Shown here: positions 33,096-49,945 of the stretch, in pieces | Layout of the letters: each line of letters begins with the position of its first letter | Position numbering within the stretch: the first letter of the stretch is position 1 | From: Zingiber officinale | Lineage: Eukaryota > Streptophyta > Magnoliopsida > Zingiberales > Zingiberaceae | Assembly: GCF_018446385.1 (NCBI RefSeq) | Contig: NC_056001.1 | Span: 8,079,600-8,143,599, forward strand | Length of the DNA: 64,000 nt | Reading direction: 5' to 3' | The notes under the pieces: model-generated | Databases searched by the model: none | What the model saw: only the letters and a program-made list of their open reading frames with translations | Told to the model about the DNA's origin: nothing | Translations under genes and position numbers: made by a program

Positions 33096-36000
33096 TCACC
33101 ATGTACCGTGACTGCCCGGCTTGGGCAAGGACTTACAGAAGGTAGAAAAACCCACCATGACATTGGGCGGGAGAGGAAGAGTGAAGGGAGGAAGAACATT
33201 CATCGGATTCTTCACGGTGTTTTCACCCTCGTTACCAGAAGAGAGAGATTGTGCCATTGCAGTATGCTGCTTGTTAAGCCCTTCCATAATGAATGAGAAT
33301 GCTCCAAAGGTGAGACAGCTCTGCACCAAAGCCTGTGGTGCGCCTGCAATAAAAGCATCAAATCAATTGGAATCTTCTTGTTCAGGAACAAAAGAAAGAA
33401 AGAAAGAAAGAAAGAAAACGTGGGTGTGTAAGAACTGTTGCTGTGTAAAAGAAAGACGCGGGTGTGTAAGAACTGTTGCTGTGTAACCAAAATCCATCCG
33501 AGAAGTTTGGTTGTTTATGAAAGAGTTCTGGAGGTGAAGAGTACAGCACATTAACTCAACAAACTTGGTCTAACTAACAATGTCGGCAGAGTTAGAGCTA
33601 CCACCAGAGCCTATGACGTCTAGTAATGGAGATGTATTTTTACATGAAATATGCTGAGTTGCAATTTGAGATCAAAAGTTCTGCAAAGCAAGAGATCGAA
33701 TGTAGAACCAAATCTTCCAGCTCTACAAACAAATCTATTTATCTGGCAGTCAATGATCGAATTACCAATTAAAATGTGTTTTATCTCCAACAGCAAGAAG
33801 GTCATCCAACCTTTTTTCCAAGTCAATTTGCACTTTACATCTCCCACCAGGAGCTATTTCATTTGCCCATAATGCTTTGGATATGTTTATCATGGTCCAC
33901 AATGTTCAATATCTTCGAATATGTTTATCATGGTCCACAATGTTCAATATCCTTTAATATCGACAGTGGAAATGGCATGAAATCAACTTTTTAAGACAAA
34001 CAATCTCTTTAATTGAAACAACAGTAAACATGCAAAATATAAGATATAAATCAAGGATGGTTTCCAAACCTAATTTTTAAGGTACCACTTATGCTAAATT
34101 TTAGGTGTTCCACAAGTTCTGGAAGTTATTTCAAAGACTAGACAATTTATTGGCGGTGGTTAGGGATGTAAATGAACCAAACGGTTCGCGAGCTATTCGG
34201 AGCTCGATTCGGTAAAAAGCTCATTCGAGTTCGTTCGTTTATCTTATCGAGCCGAGCTCGAGCTCGATTTTGAACTCGACAGTTTTATCGAGCCGAGCTC
34301 GAGCTTAAAGATATTCGGCTCGTGAGCTAACGAACATGTTCGATTATAGGCTCGCGAGCTCTAAAACGAGCCTTAAAATGAGCTTTAAAATGAGCCAAAA
34401 AACGAGCCAAAAACGAGCTCTATACGAGTCCGAAAACGAGCTTGAGCTCGCTTAATGAATTAAGCTCGTTAACTTTGATAATCGAACTAATAACGAGCCG
34501 AGCTCGAACTATTCGCGAGCTTGATAATTCTAAAACGAGCCGAGCTCGAGCCTTATGATAAAAGCTCGATTCGAGCTCGAGCCCGAATATAACTTAAACG
34601 AGCCGAGCTCGAGCCTAATACTGTTCGGCTCGTTTACATCCCTAGCGGTGATATATCCAATACAGTATGCACCTAACAAGCAACAATGAAATGATGGTGA
34701 TGTACTCAAATAGATTAACCGTTCATTCAGTTAAAATAGCATTTGAACGACCAATATATGCAGGATTCAATAGAATTGATGAAAAACTCACAAAGCTTTA
34801 ACACCCATATCAATTCATGGAAACAAGTTAAAGAAGTAAATTGGTTTCAGTATCTATTATAAAGTCCATAAAAGACATAATATGAAAATTGAGAAATACT
34901 TCGCACAAATACCTGGAAAGCTTAAGGCAAGGCCAGTGCAACACCCAGCTACACCTGCATTGATGACTGCAAAAAGCAATTGTGGATATACTATTGAGCT
35001 ACTGGACAAAGTATATTTATGAACACAAATGTCTGAATAGGCAAAAGATAGGATACCATCATCTTTTCCCCGCAATCTCTTCAATAAGCAACTAACCAAA
35101 CTATGTACGCCAGACAAAATTGCAAAAGTCTAATAAAAAGAAAACAAGAAAGACAATAAAAGGTCAGAAATGACAAGATGCTCCAAAGCTAACTTCGTTT
35201 TGGCAAACTAAAACTAGTAAACAAGAGGGTAACCCGTATGATATGAACATCATGGATACTACAAACATTTTCCAACTATTAAAATAAAGAACTGCAGACA
35301 AAATCAATTACAAGAAATGACAGTAATTCATAGATAACCTTGGCAGAAGCACCAGCATCAGCAAAAGAACCAACTAAACCCTTTTTACTCACCAGACCTT
35401 TGCCTGCAAAAGTATCCAAAAACATTTTCTTATGAAACTGCAAAAAATAGATGTTTAGCAGAAATCAAAATATTTGGAACAGGTGCTATTACTGTGATTC
35501 TTTTAAAGGATGTATTACAAGAAAAAGGACTTCAACAAAAGTAGTTATTCCTCTTTTTTTCAATCAAACTCCCGATCTTCCTATCACAACACATTTGATC
35601 ATTGCCTATAACACTCCAGCCTAAAATGGCAAAGCCAATCTTCACCTCAAAGATCTTCAAGGCTTTGCCAATATTCTGCTTGAGAACAAGCATGATTTCT
35701 GAGAGGCTCCACATCTTTGACGTCATAGACAATCCACATTAACAAAAAAATGATAGGCATTTATAATTTTAATTTGATTTTTAAATTTTGTTGTAAGAGA
35801 GTTGTCTCGTCATGGACCAAGTTGTTAGAAATCATTTATTTTACAATTATTTTATTTTTATTATAATAAGTCTAGATAAATAAACTGTAAACAGAGTTCA
35901 AGAGTTATTTTTAAAAATATTAAGAATTTTTTATTTGAACTTTACAATTCATGATTTATAGAGTATCCACATCAGCATTCCTGCACACAGATCAGCTACC

Positions 36001-37974
36001 CTATCCGTTCTCTAAATTTAGATTTTATGAATAGTACTTCTCTAAATTTAGGGAATGAAATACATTACTTAAACATCAAAATATCATTTAATTTGGGAGA
36101 GAGAAAAAATAAAGAGAATAGATTGAGCAAAGAAAAGTAGATATTAAGGGCAGCACGGTGCACGAAGCTCCCGCCATGCGGGGTCCCGGGGAAGGATTCA
36201 TTGTACGCAGTCTTACCCTGCTTTTTTCAAGAGGCTGTTTCCAGGATTCGAACCCGTGACCTTTTGGTCACATGGCAACAACTTTACCATTGCGCCAAGG
36301 CTCCCCTTCAAAAGTAGATATTACATAAGAAGAAAAAAAAACAATAAAAAATGGAAAAGAGAGAAAATAATAATAATAAAAAAAAGATGATATAAATTTT
36401 AGGGCAGCTGATGTAGTGTGTATCTAAATTTAATAAAGTGAATGATTTACCCTAAATTTTAGAGATATTATGGAGAAATTGATATGAATTCTCTTACAAT
36501 TCACAATTTAAAGATTCGCTAAAAAATTGATGATACAAACCTCAATTTGACAACCTCAGTATCTCTGTGTAACTTTCCATCGATGAAGGAAAGAAAACAA
36601 ATTAATCAGAGATCTTTCTCTTTCCATCTTTACTCATATTTCTATTGTTCTTCTCTCTCTCTCTCTCTTCTAATTCTCCTCCCTATTCTTCTTTTTTCTT
36701 TACTGCCGTCTGTTATTTTTGTTCCTTAATGATCAGAACAAACACCTCCTCAAACAAATAAAACTACCTAGTTTGTTTATCTGCTCCTAGCTCTTATAAT
36801 TGAAAAGTAAAAGCAAGGCTCATTATCAATTTATGCAGATTAAATTCCACAAGGTGCAGCCTAGTCCAACCTAGGAAAAACAAGGCCCACGTTCATGGAA
36901 TGATCAAGTATTCACATACACAATTGTCAAAATAAAACTTTACTCCTGCCCATAACTTCCCAGGGAAAAAAAAAAGAATCTTTGGGAAGGCAAAAGGAGT
37001 CCTTTAATATATGTCTATTAGGGAATAACTATCCGTCCAGGCAGTGTAGAAAAGAAAGGAGGAGAGAAATGTGAACTGTTTGCTTGTATTTCCACTCTCA
37101 GTCACTCCTACCAGGTAGATTTCAAAGGATAAAAGGCTATGGAAGGAATTAGTTAGAATAAAAGATCCGGAGATGGGAAGTGGAAATATTCCAATTTATT
37201 AAGGTAATATAACTTGGAATAGGCAACAGTATATACGCATTAGATAAAGTATGCTAACATATAACAGTGATGGTTAAATTTTTCAGTCTGAAAAAAGGTA
37301 GCCTGCCAGTGAAAACGCACTGAGGGATTTCGAATGGAATCATTAGTCAGTCTTTACATAATTAGGAGATTATGTAACGTGAAGTTTTAATGCACTACTA
37401 CTGAAAACGTCTAACAGAATTGGAGGGCGGGAAGGCACCAGATAGCCAAACCAACTATTCCAACAAATACACCCGGTGCATTTCAAGCGGCACACACTCT
37501 CTTCTACTGCAAGCAAACAATATCCACAAACAATGCTCACTACTTGTTGAACCTTTCAGAAATTATATGCGAACAACAAGCATCCTTTATCGAGCCACTT
37601 TGGGAAATGCGCGTGAATAATTTCTTCTTCTTTTTTTTAAGAAATATCATTAAAACAAATCTTCCGTTTCAAAACAACAAGGCAGAAGGAACAAGGAACC
37701 AAACACAACAGTCAACGATCCATCAAGATTTCAAGCTCATCGTAAAGATCATTAGAAAATAAAAAACCATAGACGGAATAAGAGGTAACAGGGAAACCCT
37801 ACCATAACCGAAGATGGATCCCATGAAACCTCCAGCGAGCGAGTCTCCAGCGAACCTCACGACGCAAACGACGGGGCCGGACGTAGCACCGAAAGGTTCA
37901 GTGTTCTTGATCGGCTCCTCGGCGTCCGGTTCGCCCTCGGGATTCGGAGAAGAGGCCACCGTCGTGCTCGCCAT
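33096..37974 (-). CDS. Tim17/Tim22/Tim23 (PRAT) family protein, TIM22-2/-3-like, 203 aa
   Basis: Five coding exons on the minus strand: 37,803-37,974; 35,339-35,403; 35,057-35,129; 34,913-34,966; 33,096-33,343. All are bounded by GT-AG and close to 204 codons. The protein begins [17 protein letters not shown] (acidic N-terminus), then [85 protein letters not shown] and [17 protein letters not shown]. This is the hydrophobic, Gly-rich four-helix PRAT fold. It closely follows the Arabidopsis At4g26670/At5g55510 type, which take part in organelle protein import; mitochondrial or plastid location cannot be told from sequence. Intron 1 (2.4 kb) holds an Au SINE and intron 4 a hAT MITE. No defect was seen. 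Confidence 0.92.
33389..33486. repeat. (AAAG)n microsatellite with adjoining short tandem duplication
   Basis: In intron 4 of the PRAT gene, an AAAG run is followed by two copies of GGGTGTGTAAGAACTGTTGC (33,422 and 33,460) separated by another AAAG stretch. Probably replication slippage. No function suggested. Confidence 0.75.
33881..33951. repeat. 33-bp tandem duplication in PRAT intron 4
   Basis: ATATGTTTATCATGGTCCAC followed by aatgttcaatatc occurs twice in a row (from 33,881 and from 33,919), split by five bases. The copies match over their whole length. A simple local duplication. Confidence 0.8.
34161..34644. mobile_element. hAT-type MITE, 484 bp, in PRAT intron 4
   Basis: Terminal inverted repeats TAGGGATGTAAATGA (left) and TAGGGATGTAAACGA (right, reversed), flanked by near-identical 8-bp target duplications GCGGTGGT and GCGGTGAT. 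The interior has no coding capacity and is dense in GAGCTCG / CGAGCC subterminal repeats that can fold back extensively. The ends resemble the TAGGATGTAAA edge of the decayed hAT relic at 25,313. It lies 53 bp downstream (gene sense) of the short 54-nt exon 4, about 270 bp away in sequence. Confidence 0.85.
36146..36309 (-). mobile_element. Au-type SINE in PRAT intron 1
   Basis: On the minus strand it begins GAAGGGGAGCCTTGGCGCAA, has the tRNA-like A box region TGGCGCAATGGTA and B box GGTTCGAATCC (reverse of ggattcgaacc near 36,245), and ends with a GGGAGCTTCGTGCACCG-type tail before CTGCCCTT. This is the Au SINE pattern known from many flowering plants. Perfect 13-bp target duplications AAAAGTAGATATT flank it (36,133-36,145 and 36,310-36,322), so the insertion is fairly young. 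At about 164 bp it is slightly shorter than typical members. Confidence 0.93.
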
Positions 37975-38066
37975 TCTGTCGCTCTCTCTCGCTCACTGCT
38001 CCTCCCGCCGGTCCCTGCGAGGCTGCGACTACGTGCGGAAAGGGGCGCTTATTGGCCTTTCGCTTC

Positions 38067-38074
38067 TTAGGGTT
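38067..38074 (-). promoter_or_regulatory. telo box upstream of the PRAT gene
   Basis: TTAGGGTT on the + strand, which is AACCCTAA on the gene strand, 93 bp upstream of the PRAT start codon. A GGGCTTT (gene strand AAAGCCC) lies near 38,127. This combination is common in plant housekeeping and translation-related promoters. Confidence 0.5.
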
Positions 38075-38107
38075 CGGACGAATGGGCTGGGTAAATTGCA
38101 AGCCTGA

Positions 38108-39142
38108 CGAACCGGCACCAATATTGGGCTTTGGTTTGATTTAATTCTGTCCGAAGAAACGAATTAATGAATAACAGAATGGGTTCATATTCGTTTTTTA
38201 AAAAACAATTTAAACTTTATTCTATCTTTAACAAAATATTTTTGAATTTCAATTTAGAAAATAATTTTATTGATTTTTCCCAAAATTCAAGCTTCAATTT
38301 TCTTTTAATCTAAGTATCCATTAGATAAATCTATAAAATACAGATGGATTCTAACATAATACTTCAATGTCACCAATGATTCAAACTTCAAAGAAAATAT
38401 TCAATCTGAGATTTGAACTTTCGTTGCATATGAATCATCCGAATCATCCTTATTTCTTATCACCGTACAATGCCTTGTGGGATAAGCTTGATCCTTAAAT
38501 TATATGAAAGAAGATAAATCATAACCGATCGTCAAGCGATTAGGAGTGGGAGGAGTTTTTTTTTCGAACGCACATGTCCATCAAAAATTTATCTCTACCC
38601 TATTATAATAAATCTGTCATCTTTTAACAAAGTGAACATCCATGTGGGACAAGCTTGAAAGGCTTCAAGAACCTACTAGGGAAGGCAACATCTCGAACTT
38701 GCCACTGACCAAAGAGTAACAATTCGAAGCTACAACAGAAGTGGACAAGGAGTTGAGAGTGCCTAACCGGTATCGGTCTCCACATCGAGAGAAGGAACAT
38801 CAAAGATGGACTACTCCCCCACCTTTGCACATAAAGAAAAAACACTTCGAAGGGAAAGAAAAAATGCCTCATCGAAAAAGATACACTTGAACTAATCAAC
38901 TCTTCTCCTATCACAACTTTTTCTTGAGCAATAACTTATTCAATCACTTGAATTACTTCTAGGAATCAATGGAATGTTTATTCACAGAAACTGTACACAT
39001 GAATCATATAAAACTAGGAACAAAATACAGTTCTGAAGTGGAAAAGGGTTCAACGAATCAAACAAATTGCCAATGCGCAAAAGTTAAAGATTTTTCTTGC
39101 AGCATTTCTTGTGATTGTATAGTTGTATCCTCTTAGATCTCC
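38108..39142. other. intergenic between PRAT and LCB2
   Basis: No gene supported. About 38,545-38,625 is the second occurrence of a dispersed repeat also near 8,870-8,955. About 38,640-38,895 has an open stretch on both strands with no family I recognise. The last 150 bp are probably the LCB2 3' UTR. Confidence 0.5.
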
Positions 39143-43123
<3,981 letters not shown>

Positions 43124-45559
43124 TCGCCCGCTACCTGTTCGACGAAATGTCTGCGAGAAAAAAACGAGGGGAGGAAAGGGGATACGAACTGGAGGATCCT
43201 GCTGTTTTTTTAATGCCCCTCTTAGCGGCACCGCTGCTTAATGCTGCTTCATTTCCTGGTTGGCATTGTGGTGAGAGAGACTGCACGCCACTGAATTGAG
43301 TGCGGGGCCAGGAGGAATTAAGTGAGGCAGGTGGTATCTTGATTCCTGATCCCTAAACAACAGTTCTTTTTTATTGTCTTTTATGCCCTAAATTCATTAT
43401 GTTATGGTAGCATCCTTCAATCTTGCTGATTAAGATGTTTGTAATTTGGTCCCTGGTTGTGGCTGGTTGCATTAAAGATGTTTAAATTAGTGTTTCAGGA
43501 TATCTTGCAAAAGTTGGGTTCAGTTCTTGTGGGGATAGATAAGTGCAAACACGAGTTTCTTGTGGAAAGAGGAGAGGTTTGGCTACCATTAGTTCGAGCT
43601 TACTTAGCAAAAGATGGTTTAGTTTATGGAATGTGATGACATTTGCCTTCCAACAAAATCTAAGATAGTTGTTTGATGGTTTAATTAATACCAACAGACA
43701 ATAACTTGAGAGAAAATTTCATTTCATCCCAGAATGACTATCCATTTGGGAGTAAGATGCACTTTTCGATGAGTCCTAAAAGGATCTCAACACTTTTCCT
43801 CTTATAACTACAAGAAGGAACACATGGCACATACACTGTATGTTACTCAGGTAGCATGAGTCTCCGACATAGGTGCATTCGATCAAGTCCATCTATTTCT
43901 TAACTTTTTGATGCACACTAGGAGTGTTGCTATCCAACACGGTATGGACGATAGATAGAGTCTAAGTAATCATAGCATACACTCAGCAAAACTCTTGACT
44001 GTGAAGCACACTGTACTTCAACATGCTCTCTCGTCCATCCAAACATTCAGATCTTCTATCAAAATGATTAGTAATTAGAAAAAAATGTTCTATTTGCATG
44101 GATCCTCAGCACTCATGCTTCAACATCACCTAAAAACACAATACCTGTGATTGGGCACAAACTATTGAAACTCTAATAATAGACTAACCACTATCACAAT
44201 ATTTAAACTGTATGTTTATTTTGTAATTTTTATGTTATAGTAATTTAATTTCTAAATTCTTTCTTTGAGGCAAAAAAAGTACTAATTGATGGGTAAACCT
44301 TCCTTAAAATTAAAAGGAAAACAACAAAAAGCATGGCTACTAAGTAGGTCAGACATGAAGTAAGATGCATGAACAAGGAACTTGATTTATGGATTTCCAC
44401 ACTATAAATAGCTTGAAAACCTTAAATCCTTCTTTACTTTATGAGCTGTATTCTTTCAGAATCTTAATGAGTAACGTTAATGACGATTAAATATGGTTTC
44501 AGGAATTACTTAGCAGAAGTTGACTTGACGTCAGACCATGTATAAATAGGTGGTACCTTGGAATCACGGGCTTTGACTTCTGTAAAGTGGGTAATTTTGT
44601 TGCCTTTCTTATAGAAAGACGAGACATTTAGCTTCCATCAGTTGGGAGTAGTATAATTAGTAAAAGATGCTTTAGTTGGTGGTAACAAAAATTAGAAAAT
44701 TATTAGGCTTCTAAGCTTCCAAAACGAATCCTGACTTGTCTATATATTATATAGCTCTTTTAAATGACTGTCAATAACTAGTACGCAAGCTAATGAAACT
44801 CAAATCTATAGTTTCAACTTTATAATGATTTCTACTGTTAATGGTTTCTTACTCGATAAAAATTGAACTGGATCCCTAAACTTCTTCATCGAGTTGTGAA
44901 ATGAGTAGAAAACTAAATATGTCAAATATACTGTTAAAAGGACTAAAACGATGATATGAAAGAGGGAGTTCTTGTTATGCGGATCTATGAGGTCTCTTTC
45001 CCATTAGAAATCTATTTTCGCTGTTTGCTTGTCTACTGTTGTAATTGCTGTTCAATCTAACAATAACATCCATAAGACAATCAGCTCTCAATTCTCTCGT
45101 CTTCTATAAGAATCAAGGTAAAACTTGCCTAGAAAGTGTTCTGCCTCTGCTCTGTCACTTGTCCTACCCTGGCAAATGTAGTTGCTCACTTGCTACCGAA
45201 TTATCTTTGAGTCTCTGTGCATTGAATAGGGCAGTAATGAATGCTAGGCAGCTAACAGGATCATGTAGCAATAAGTGCAAACTTGGATATCTTGGATTCA
45301 GCATAGTTGGCACACTCACATCTATTAAGATTAGTTGGTTTCTTGATTACAAGCACTTAAATCAGTGATCACTTTGGTTCGTAAAGATAAAGGGGTTTGG
45401 TAAGCTTTGATGCTCTTTCATAATTGTGCATTCAATGGCGAGTACTAAATTGGAAGTTCTTTATTCTCTGTCTTCACACATTCATTCACCTTTTTCACTC
45501 GATTTTTTCTGCTTGCATAGTCAAATTCTGAATTAATTATTAGATGGGAGCTAGGTTAA
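43124..45559. other. intergenic upstream of LCB2, up to the copy B junction
   Basis: The first 150 bp are GC-rich and likely the LCB2 leader and promoter. The rest is AT-rich without recognisable genes. A 107-codon open frame at 45,045-45,368 has no domain and ordinary intergenic composition. Short similarities between about 43,490-43,640 and 44,500-44,690 (for example tttcagga-t-cttagca-aagttg) hint at a very old local duplication but are weak. Confidence 0.5.
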
Positions 45560-45564
45560 CTAAC

Positions 45565-47290
45565 AAAAAATAAAGAGTCCTTCCAATGTTTATTAGAGGA
45601 CGACATCTTATCAAAGAAAATAAGGCCCACTCGGGCTTGGAAAAGAAAAATCCACAGCTCGGACAACTTGGGATAGTAGAAATATGGAAGAGCCAAAGAG
45701 TAAGGGGAATGTCGTGCAAGCGGAATAGAACGACGACCCCGCACAGCAGTCGAAAGGAGGTTGACACTAGTTAATATAAGGAGATATGAAAATATTTGCA
45801 AACGGCTGAGAAGAAAGGGTGGATCGGGAACCGCAGACCGGCGGCAAATTGGTCCCTGAAAAATGTTACGAAACCGGGTGGCGGTTTGTCCGGACGGTCA
45901 AAAGCAGAAGGAAGACCGATTTGATAGTTAGGCGGAATTTCGTATGGAACCCTCATACTCTCCGCATCGCCTGTGTCAAACCTAGACTCAATGGAGGTGT
46001 ACCAGAGTCCAAAGACGACGGTGGGAAGCTGAGATGAGCTTGCCATCGAAAGAATAAGATCGAAGACAAACGATCAACGGACACTAGACCGAATCGATCG
46101 AAAACCTACAAGGAAGATCATGCAGAATCGATCAAAGAAGCGGGGGATTATCGGAGTATAGGAGGATCACCGACGAATAAGCGAAATGCCATAGCGGCGA
46201 AACTCGAAGACGAAGGCACGAAGTGGAGAAGACGACGACACACGCGAGGCTTATAAACCTCATGGCCAATTGCTCTCAACCGTCTGATCCAAGTTTTCAA
46301 AACCCTAGAAGAAGATCTAACCGTGGAATTCAAAGGGGTGCTAGTCACGTTAGCAGAGGATATCCGCCTATCTTGTCAGGCGTGCAGTGGCAGAAAGAGG
46401 GGCACATGGCATGCGGTTACCAGGTAGCATTTAATGAATTTAATTAAAAGGGATGGTTGTGTGTTCGACAATAATTGTGAAGGATTTACACGGACTTCGA
46501 GAAATATGGGTGACGTCAGCGACAACCAAGACCGCTCGAAGAAGCACGTTTGGAGAATTCTCCAAGTATCGCCTCTCATTGCCCCGCGCTGCATAGAGAA
46601 CAGGTTACCAGGCACTCTGATCGTCCATTTGCTATGGTTAGACAACGACTGAGCGGTGTTGGTTGATGCGTCGATCAGACAGTAGGGATCGAACATTCCC
46701 ATCAGACGTAAAAATCACCAAGGACCAGTTATCCAGTTAGTCCGACCTGTAGTCTCTTTCGACTAGACTTGAGGGGGAGACTTGTGATGCGGTGATAAGG
46801 GAGACCCACCTGTCACGGGTCAATTGACACGGTGTCGATCAAAGTCAAGGCGGTCAGGTTATCAGTTATCCCGGCAGGAGTGGCTGATCGTGGACATCAC
46901 CCTAGGTAGGGGGCATCATACGGCCGACAGAAAACGAAGCCACGGACCGGACCGCTCGACGCAAGGAATGACATTACACAGGAGGAGACAAGAAAGCAAA
47001 AGAGAACACGTCGTCTATCATTAAATATGAAGAAGTCAAGACAAAAAAATACTACATTTATCATCAATGCATAGAAGTCAAAACAAAGAAGTCTTCCTCT
47101 GGCAATTAATATAATTAAATAAGGGCAGATGAACAATCACAGAAAAAAGTACAAAAGGGTACGTCAGATATGAAGAAGACAAGATTTATCATTTTTTTAA
47201 TTACTGATTCTCTTCCTAATTTTTACTTGAGCGTCGGAAAGACAACGACAAAGACCCCTTTCCTGGTTTGATTTTATTTTACAGGATTGA
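45565..47290 (+). mobile_element. Tat-lineage Ty3/gypsy 3' end with LTR (fossil, copy B)
   Basis: Contains the last part of the antisense accessory region (to about 46,350), the polypurine tract at about 46,769-46,782 and the LTR from 46,783 (TGTGATGCGG). Compared with copy A it differs by roughly 3 percent, mostly transitions, with a more heavily altered stretch at about 46,855-46,970. It is truncated on the left at the duplication junction. It is broken, and its right end is approximate. Confidence 0.7.
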
Positions 47291-48657
47291 AATTTTCATC
47301 CCGTCAACGGTCATCCCATCTCCAACTTTCCAACTTCCTTCATTCGGAGATGATTATCTACTTTCCCTCTAACAATAACTCTCTTTTCTTCTTTCTCTTT
47401 TCCATAGCAATAGCCCCCCTTTTTCCCTTCCTTTTATTGTTTTCTAGCATACCAAAGGCGATCCTAGACCCTAGTCCTCCCTATGAAACAAGAGCAGCCC
47501 TTTTGTTTTTCGTTTTTTTTTTTTTTTGCCTTTTCTTATGATCAAAGTTATCTGAAACTTGTCAAAAAAACGAGGGTAAGACTTTCATTTTCTTTTCCTT
47601 TCATCCTTATAGTTATTTTTTTTTTCCTCTTGACCAATTCAAGCAAATCAACCGTAGTTCAAACTGTTCAATTTGGTTTATCTTTTGATCTTTTAGTTTA
47701 CTTTATTTCCCATCTTCAGCTAAATGCCAATAGTAGGAAAAATAAATCACCATAGTTGTTTTGCAGTTCATAATAGGAAGCCACAACTTTTATTTTATCT
47801 AGCGTTTCTATCCTTTACCCTAAATCCAACAAACAATAAGTTCAAGTCCTCCCTAATTCTAATTCTGGATCCGTCCCTGCCCGTATCAATTGTAAATACA
47901 TAGAAGTTGATGTTCAATTCTTTGTTCCCCATTAAGGTCCATCCTTACTTGATGATCTGTGTCCATGGTCAGAGTTTATCACAGCAGGTTCTCTACGACA
48001 TCCCTTGCTATATGGGATCACATTGAGGAAGAATATCAATGCAGCATGCATCACTCTACGAGCATGAGGATGCTACCAGACTTGTGAATTGGTCGGTCAG
48101 GCTCGGGATTCAAAATGCTACATAAAAAAGCAAAGTAATCTGGGAAGACCACAAAGAAACAAGGAGGAAGAAAGAAAGAAAGAAGACGCGCGTCCTCAGG
48201 GCTTGCCGGCGCAAGAGCAACAACGGCAAGCATTTCCAGAGTTTTTTTTTTAATTTCTACCTGTAAATCGACAATCCGTGTCCAGTGGTGGCTTCTCGAA
48301 TTCATTGAGTATTAAAGAAAGCACATCGCATGCCATTGGGCATGGAGACAACGGCGCGGTGGTCGACCTCTTGGAGCAGGAAACTGCGACCTCAACGGGC
48401 GCGCCTCAGGGACGTCGACCCGACAAGGTGACCACTCCCTCCCTCATTAACCGCTAATTCATCCACGCCTTTCCATTTAATTTAATCCAGTTGGTATTTT
48501 CTGTAGAGGACGCTGTCAGCTTTTTCTGGTAGGACGTGGAATAATTTGAAAAGAGGGAAAAGGGGTAGCAGTATTCAGAACTTAATTGAGACGCATACTC
48601 TTATCGGGATTGTTTCAGTCCTCAGCAGACGTCGTGTTGTTCTTCGCTCCTTTCCTC
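47291..48657. other. intergenic, identical to copy A 6,804-8,170
   Basis: The same T-rich region upstream of MIR396, with no gene recognised. Confidence 0.55.
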
Positions 48658-48665
48658 TATAAATA
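48658..48665 (+). promoter_or_regulatory. TATA box of MIR396 (copy B)
   Basis: TATAAATA at the same distance from the hairpin as in copy A. The surrounding promoter sequence is also the same, so both loci should be transcribed alike if both are real. Confidence 0.65.
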
Positions 48666-48747
48666 CTCCGGCCCCCTTGGCTGCCATTTCCTCTATCCTT
48701 AAATCACTGCGGCTCTTCCTCTACAGCTCTTCGTAATGAATTCATGA

Positions 48748-48892
48748 TGGCCTTCTTTGTAGTCTTCCACAGCTTTCTTGAACTGCATGCAATATTCCTC
48801 CTTGCAAATTCTGAGGAATCTTTTGAGAAGTGATCATGCATAACGAAGTGCAGTTCAATAAAGCTGTGGGAAATCACAGAGAACGGTGGCCA
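48748..48892 (+). ncRNA. MIR396: MIR396 precursor hairpin (copy B)
   Basis: Same hairpin as at 8,261-8,405, with mature miR396 at 48,765-48,785 and the star strand at 48,853-48,873. I see no base change in the stem, loop or flanks, so the two loci would give indistinguishable small RNAs. If the duplication is real, dosage of miR396 from this region is doubled. Confidence 0.95.
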
Positions 48893-49945
48893 AAGATTAT
48901 GCCTTTCTCTCTCTTTCTTTTCATTTTCAGGTAAATATCCTTCCGCCTCCTAATACGTCCACGGGTTGATTAAAAGAGAAATTAAAGGATGCCATGGACC
49001 ATGAATTGACTCCTAATACGAAGGCATTTATCAATTTCCTTTTGATCCAAAACGTAGTGATACTTCGGTATCACGGATGTTCCAGCCGAATGAATTAATT
49101 CATGCATGTGTGTTTATAATAGATTTAATTCTTTCACATGTGCATGTTCTATGGGAGTATTAATGTCGGATCGGAGAACAAATTTGGATAAAGTAGGCTT
49201 AAGTGAACGAAATGATCAATTCATCTTCGAACAAGTCCACTACTGCCTCATTTAAAAGAAGAGGTCATCGAAGACCAACAAATATGTGATAGTAATTCAT
49301 CTTGTGCATGACCTAATTCATCTTATGGAGTTAGATTATAATCAACCGCCAAATTAATTAGGGGTCGGAGAGATTTTTTTTCGAAAGACATAGTCGACAG
49401 GAATTAATCTATGACTCATTATAATAAATTTATCATCTTCTAACCATGCCCTGTAAAATTCTAATGTGATGGTAAAAGATAATTTACTCACACTCAATAT
49501 CTTCATCAATACATCCTCAAATTAATACTGAATAGATAAATCATCATGAATAACTACCGACCTTACATCTGTAAAATTTTAACACGAAAGGTTGAAGAAG
49601 TTCTTGTTAGACCCTTAAGGGGTTGATTGTGTAATAAAATTCATTTTTTAAAAAAAAAATAATAATAACAACTGTGGTGGGTTCGTCACTTCGTTGGACC
49701 ATGTTAGATCGAATCTTATCTACTTTCCTGTCTTCGGTTCGTCAGCCTTCGTCACGAGACTTCACGGTCTTTGTTTATTTCCCGAATTCCCAAATTACCC
49801 TTTTCCGTCTCACTGCGTTTCCCTTCCATCATTCATTCGATTTTGTCCTTATCCGTCCAATCACCCCCGCTAAATACGAGTAACTCTACTCCCCTCTCCC
49901 CAATTCCCAGTTCCGATCTCCTCTCCATCGCCCTCTTCCTCTGCA
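48893..49945. other. intergenic between MIR396 and the small gene (copy B)
   Basis: Same content as 8,406-9,458, including the dispersed repeat at about 49,357-49,442. No gene. Confidence 0.55.

Noticed and set aside
38624-38914. Open stretch on both strands between PRAT and LCB2
   Set aside because: No convincing match to a host gene or to a named mobile-element protein.
45045-45368. 107-codon plus-strand frame before the copy B junction
   Set aside because: Ordinary intergenic codon use, no domain, no splice or promoter context.
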